Positions 5,910 to 9,426 of a stretch of DNA of 9,426 nucleotides are shown in pieces. The stretch is from Bacteroidota bacterium. GTDB taxonomy: Bacteria; Bacteroidota; Ignavibacteria; UBA10030; UBA8401. The position numbers and the translations under genes are program-made. Position 1 is the stretch's first letter. Each line of letters begins with the position of its first letter. A model generated the notes under the pieces. That model was not told where the DNA came from, searched no databases, and saw nothing but the letters and a program-made list of their open reading frames with translations. The stretch is taken from contig JANXZD010000034.1 of the NCBI GenBank assembly GCA_025355705.1, positions 1-9,426 on the forward strand, given 5' to 3'.

Positions 5910-7820
5910 TTATAGTGATGATTTGTTTGTTGATTGAGATTCTGCTTGTTTAAGAAAGATGCTCAGAACTGATATGTCGGAATTCGTTACTCCGGCAATT
6001 CGAGACGCTTGTCCAATCGAGCGAGGACGGATGCGGTGGAGCTTTTCTTTTCCTTCGCCGCTCAGTGATGAAATTTTTGTATAATCAAAATGTTCAGGAA
6101 TCAGGTATTCTTCAAATTTTGCAAATCGATTGATCTGTTCATTCTGCCGCTGAATATATCCTTCGTACTTCATATCAATTTCAACCTGCTGATTTATTTC
6201 TGGTTGAGATAAAAGTGATTTTATTTTTTGATTGCTAATTAGTTCAACAACATCCATTGCTGTGATGTTTGATCGGCGAATAATTTTTGACAGTGTATCA
6301 TGTTCAGTGATTGTCGTTTCATTTCTTTTTTCCAACAGTGGATTCGCTTCGAGAGGAGAAATTATTTTTGATTTAAGATATTCAATTGTTTCTTCTATAT
6401 TTCTCTCTTTTTCATCCAATCGTTCAATAAGTTCGTTTGAGATCAATCCGATTTCATTTCCCATTCTCATTAATCGTCGGTCTGCATTATCTTGTCGTAA
6501 TAGAAGTCGATATTCTGCACGCGACGTGAACATGCGATATGGTTCATCGGTCGATTTATTGATCAAATCATCAATCATAACACCAAGGTAAGCATCACTA
6601 CGCTGTAATATTAAAGATTTTCTTTTTTGAACTTTCAGCGCTGCATTTATTCCTGCCAACAAACCCTGTCCTGCTGCTTCTTCATAACCGGAAGTTCCAT
6701 TGATTTGTCCGGCTAAAAATAATCCGGAAATAATTTTTGTCTCTAGTGTATGTAGTAATTGATGCGGTGGGAAAAAATCATATTCAACAGCATACCCAGC
6801 GCGAAGCATTTTTACATTTTCTAATCCTGCAATGGAACGAAGCCCTTCGTATTGAATTTCTTCAGGGAGACTTGTTGAGAAACCATTCACATAAACGACA
6901 TTCGTATCGTACCCTTCGGGTTCCAAAAAAATCTGATGACGATCTCTTTCAGCAAATCTAAATATTTTGTCTTCAACCGATGGACAGTATCGTGGTCCAA
7001 CCCCTTTGATTCTACCTGTGAACATCGGCGACCGATCGAAACCTTTTTCTAAAATTTTGTGTGTCCCAGGATTCGTGTAGGTTAAATACATTGGAATCAG
7101 CTGATTGGTAATTTTTTCAGTCTGGTAAGAAAAAGGTATTGGTGGATCGTCACTGTTTTGAATTTCAGTTTTAGATAAATCTATACTCTTAAGATCAACC
7201 CTTGGTGGTGTTCCCGTTTTTAATCGTCCGGAAGAAAAGCCCAATGCTAAAAGAGATTCAGTTATTCCTTTTGCTGGTGCTTCCCCAAATCTTCCACCGT
7301 TTCTATTTTTTTCGCCAGTGTGCATTAAACCGTTAAGAAATGTTCCAGCACAAAGAACCATAGTTGAACAAGAAATCTCATGATTTTGAAATGTTCGTAT
7401 TCCCCTAAGAGTATTTATTTCAACCAATATTTCTGATACGGAATCTTCAATGACCCACAGATTATTTTGATGTAATATCCGTTTCTGAGCATCATTGGAA
7501 TACCATTCTCTATCATTTTGACTTCGAGGAGACCAAACAGCTGGACCCTTGGATTTATTTAGCATCTTAAACTGAATACCAGTTGCATCCGCAATTTTGC
7601 CCATTTCCCCACCCAAGGCATCAATCTCTCTTACTAAATGCCCTTTTGCAGTTCCACCAATTGCTGGATTGCAAGACATTCTACCAATAGAGTTAGTTTT
7701 TAAAGAGATCAATAATGTAGAGCAACCCATTCTTGATGCAGCCAAAGATGCTTCGATGCCAGCATGACCACCGCCCACTACAATAACCTCATAATATTTG
7801 TTTGGATTACTTATCAGCAT
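5910..7820 (-). CDS. mnmG: tRNA uridine-5-carboxymethylaminomethyl modification enzyme MnmG (GidA)
   Basis: 636 residues, normal for the long form of MnmG. With MnmE it installs the (carboxymethyl)aminomethyl group on the wobble uridine (U34) of certain tRNAs, using FAD, NADH and methylene-tetrahydrofolate. The FAD-binding GGGHAGIEA (16-24) starts the protein. MSCNPAIGGTAKGHLVREIDALGG (48-71) carries C50, and GPRYCPSVEDK (275-285) carries C279; these match the two functional cysteines of E. coli (C47 and C277). AGQINGTSGYEEAAGQGLLAGINA is the second family signature. The C-terminal helical GidA domain binds MnmE and tRNA and is complete. The ATG lies two bases after a perfect parS and has no Shine-Dalgarno, so translation may be coupled to mnmE. 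The stop lies one base before the second parS. Confidence 0.98.
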   Translation of the reverse strand: MLISNPNKYYEVIVVGGGHAGIEASLAASRMGCSTLLISLKTNSIGRMSCNPAIGGTAKGHLVREIDALGGEMGKIADATGIQFKMLNKSKGPAVWSPRSQNDREWYSNDAQKRILHQNNLWVIEDSVSEILVEINTLRGIRTFQNHEISCSTMVLCAGTFLNGLMHTGEKNRNGGRFGEAPAKGITESLLALGFSSGRLKTGTPPRVDLKSIDLSKTEIQNSDDPPIPFSYQTEKITNQLIPMYLTYTNPGTHKILEKGFDRSPMFTGRIKGVGPRYCPSVEDKIFRFAERDRHQIFLEPEGYDTNVVYVNGFSTSLPEEIQYEGLRSIAGLENVKMLRAGYAVEYDFFPPHQLLHTLETKIISGLFLAGQINGTSGYEEAAGQGLLAGINAALKVQKRKSLILQRSDAYLGVMIDDLINKSTDEPYRMFTSRAEYRLLLRQDNADRRLMRMGNEIGLISNELIERLDEKERNIEETIEYLKSKIISPLEANPLLEKRNETTITEHDTLSKIIRRSNITAMDVVELISNQKIKSLLSQPEINQQVEIDMKYEGYIQRQNEQINRFAKFEEYLIPEHFDYTKISSLSGEGKEKLHRIRPRSIGQASRIAGVTNSDISVLSIFLKQAESQSTNKSSL

Positions 7821-7822
7821 AT

Positions 7823-7838
7823 TGTTTCACGTGAAACA
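7823..7838. promoter_or_regulatory. parS centromere site (perfect 16 of 16)
   Basis: TGTTTCACGTGAAACA, identical to the Spo0J/ParB consensus, lies in the 23-bp gap between the mnmE stop and the mnmG start. A second half-site TGTTTCAC follows at 7840-7847. ParB binds such sites, spreads along the DNA and recruits ParA and SMC to segregate the origin region. Confidence 0.95.
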
Positions 7839-7839
7839 T

Positions 7840-7847
7840 TGTTTCAC
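7840..7847. repeat. Extra parS half-site overlapping the mnmE stop codon
   Basis: TGTTTCAC repeats the left arm of the adjacent parS with a 17-bp period. On the minus strand it reads GTGAAACA, and its TGA is the stop codon of mnmE. On that strand the unit GTGAAACAAT occurs three times in the window: here, in the perfect parS before mnmG, and immediately at the rsmG start. Confidence 0.7.
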
Positions 7848-9235
7848 TTACCTATACAGAATTTCCCAAAAATATGGTCTAATATATCATCAGGGGTGGT
7901 TAAACCAATTACTTCGCCAAGATAATTCAACGAATCTCTTAAATCAATTGCAGCAAAATCACCTCCTAAACCATTATAAATAGTCTTTTTTGCTCTTTGT
8001 AAAGATTTCAAAGAAGAAGTTAAAGCATCTTTATGACGAATATTGGTGATTACGATTGAACTTGAAATAGAATCATGGTTCGGTATGGTCAAGATTGAAA
8101 GTTCTTTCTTCAACTTATCAATCCCCAGATGCAATTTACACGATATTTCTATCGGATGTGTAACACCTATATCATTGATAGAAAAAGAACTATCTTTAAT
8201 ATCGATTTTATTAATGCATGCTAAAATTGGAACAAGAGTACTGACTGAACTAGTTATTTGATTAAGTAATAATTTATCATGCTGAGACACTTTATGAGAA
8301 CTATCAATAATGTATAGTGCAATGTCAGCCTGCTTAAGGCTATTCAAAGTTCTACGAATACCTTCTTGTTCAATTACATCGTAAGAATCACGAAATCCTG
8401 CAGTATCAAAAAAAACAAATTCTAAACCATCTATTACAATACTTTCTTCAATCACATCACGAGTTGTACCTGCAATTTCACTGACAATTGCTCTTTCTTC
8501 ACCCAACAAGATATTTAGTAAGCTAGATTTTCCAGAGTTTGGCCTTCCAATCAAAGCAACTTTTACACCCTCTCTCACAAATTTGCCTGAAGTATAACTT
8601 TCAGACAATTTTAAAATTTCTGCCTCAGTCGATTCTATTCTTTTAATGACATCTTCCCTGCTAGCAAGCTCAATTCCTTCCTGTGAAAAATCCAATTCCA
8701 GCTCTAGAAGTGAGCAAAGATTAAGAAGTTGATTTCGAAGTTCATTTATATAGTTTGAAAGTCGACCGCTTAACTGTAACACTGAAGCCTTGTGAGATTT
8801 TTCAGAACGAGAATGAATGATATCTGCAACGGCTTCAGCTTGGGCAAGATCTAATTTTCCATTCAAAAAAGCGCGTTGAGTAAATTCCCCGGGCTTTGCG
8901 GGGGTCGCACCGAAAGTATATAACAACGAAAGAATCTTCTGTGCAACAAAGTATCCGCCGTGACAACTTATCTCAATTACATCCTCTCCAGTGTAAGAAT
9001 TCGGGGCACGAAAAAGTGAAACAAGAACAGTATCTATATTCGTGATTCCATCGACATCCTTGATCACTCCATAATGGATGGTATGTGAAGCTGCATAAAG
9101 AATATTGACGTTACTTTTAAAAACAGAATTTGCAATCTGAAATGCGTTCTGGCCGCTAATTCGTATAACGGATATACCTCCAATTCCGATTGGAGTTGCA
9201 ATTGCGGTAATAGTATGTTGAGAAAGTCGGTGCAC
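7844..9235 (-). CDS. mnmE: tRNA modification GTPase MnmE (TrmE)
   Basis: 463 residues, normal length. It is the GTPase partner of MnmG in U34 tRNA modification. Domains in order: an N-terminal tetrahydrofolate-binding domain (about 1-120, with ..ATPIGIGGISVIRISG.. and PGEFTQRAFLNGKLDL at 115-130), a helical domain, and an inserted G domain (about 222-380). The G domain has G1 GRPNSGKSS (230-238), G2 GTTRD (256-260), G3 DTAG (277-280) and G4 NKID (342-345). The C-terminal helical part ends in FCIGK with C460, the conserved cysteine. The start is GTG, which gives the family's usual N-terminus close to the T.aAiATP block; no Shine-Dalgarno is seen. It opens the mnmE-mnmG-rsmG run. A weak -10-like TATCTT lies on the minus strand at 9258-9253, without a clear -35. 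Confidence 0.98.
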   Translation of the reverse strand: MHRLSQHTITAIATPIGIGGISVIRISGQNAFQIANSVFKSNVNILYAASHTIHYGVIKDVDGITNIDTVLVSLFRAPNSYTGEDVIEISCHGGYFVAQKILSLLYTFGATPAKPGEFTQRAFLNGKLDLAQAEAVADIIHSRSEKSHKASVLQLSGRLSNYINELRNQLLNLCSLLELELDFSQEGIELASREDVIKRIESTEAEILKLSESYTSGKFVREGVKVALIGRPNSGKSSLLNILLGEERAIVSEIAGTTRDVIEESIVIDGLEFVFFDTAGFRDSYDVIEQEGIRRTLNSLKQADIALYIIDSSHKVSQHDKLLLNQITSSVSTLVPILACINKIDIKDSSFSINDIGVTHPIEISCKLHLGIDKLKKELSILTIPNHDSISSSIVITNIRHKDALTSSLKSLQRAKKTIYNGLGGDFAAIDLRDSLNYLGEVIGLTTPDDILDHIFGKFCIGK

Positions 9236-9270
9236 GGAATAATTTTTTTTCTAAGATACAAAAATATTTC

Positions 9271-9298
9271 TTGACTACGGAATGAAAAGTTATATCTT
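9271..9298 (+). promoter_or_regulatory. Candidate promoter for the right-edge gene
   Basis: TTGACT (9271-9276), a 16-nt spacer and TATCTT (9293-9298). The -35 matches five of six bases and the -10 four of six. Transcription would start near 9305, with a leader of about 40 nt to the ATG at 9344. The region between mnmE and this gene (9236-9343, 108 bp) must hold promoters for both directions. Confidence 0.45.
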
Positions 9299-9343
9299 AT
9301 ATATGTGTAACCCAGTTGCACTACTAACGTAACCAACAAAAGA

Positions 9344-9426
9344 ATGCCCGCATACTACAAACATACAGATAACATATCGAAGCGCTCGCGCGTTCGTGCT
9401 GTTGCTGTACCGGTGGCTCTCCTTCC
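9344..9426 (+). CDS. Start of an unrecognised gene, cut by right edge
   Basis: An ATG followed by 27 open codons and two bases to the end of the window. The peptide begins MPAYYKHTDNISKRSR and then becomes hydrophobic (VRAVAVPVALL). A basic stretch followed by a hydrophobic one could be the start of a signal peptide or membrane segment. No Shine-Dalgarno is seen, only AACAAAAGA before the ATG, which fits other starts here. A plausible promoter lies upstream. Too little is present to name a function, and a chance open frame is not excluded. Confidence 0.4.
   Translation, partial: MPAYYKHTDNISKRSRVRAVAVPVALL

Noticed and set aside
9064..9339. 91-codon minus-strand frame overlapping the mnmE start
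   Set aside because: It overlaps the conserved mnmE N-terminus in another frame and shows no family features.

Overview
The window looks like chromosomal DNA of a free-living bacterium with about 35-45% G+C by eye. The likeliest source is the Bacteroidota/Chlorobiota/Ignavibacteriota (FCB) group. The reasons are a FucP-type (FHS) sugar transporter of the 'QQT..QPF / HRLNLAGG.NSFG' kind, a SpoVG-family protein, and several starts with no Shine-Dalgarno sequence, only A-rich DNA before them. This placement is an inference. No phage, IS element, CRISPR array, tRNA or rRNA was seen.

Right part (about 9235 to 3871, minus strand): a run of mnmE, mnmG, rsmG, murQ and spoVG with gaps of 23, 17, 13 and 86 bp. 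The first three make the wobble-uridine tRNA modification (MnmE and MnmG) and methylate 16S rRNA (RsmG). MurQ belongs to cell-wall sugar recycling. SpoVG is a small nucleic-acid-binding regulator with its own near-consensus promoter (4183-4211) and a perfect AGGAGG. The two short gaps around mnmG are filled by the ParB-binding site parS: a perfect 16-bp copy at 7823-7838, followed by an extra half-site that holds the mnmE stop codon, and a 15/16 copy at 5893-5908. These are the most notable features of the window. They suggest an origin-proximal position and a chromosome-partitioning centre, although parA and parB are not present here.

Middle (2180-3870): a divergent intergenic region with a TATAAT box and a 9-bp inverted repeat, then a plus-strand MFS sugar transporter of the FHS family. 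The transporter converges on spoVG, and a shared bidirectional hairpin terminator (3816-3847) lies between them.

Left part (2179 to 1, minus strand): uppP, dedA and a DUF4032/lipopolysaccharide-kinase-like gene cut by the window edge. UppP makes undecaprenyl phosphate on the outer side of the membrane, and DedA-family proteins can return it to the inner side, so this pair looks like a lipid-carrier recycling unit. The kinase-like protein may act on an envelope component, but its substrate is unknown.

Right edge (9236-9426): a divergent intergenic region with a plausible plus-strand promoter and the first 27 codons of an unrecognised gene.
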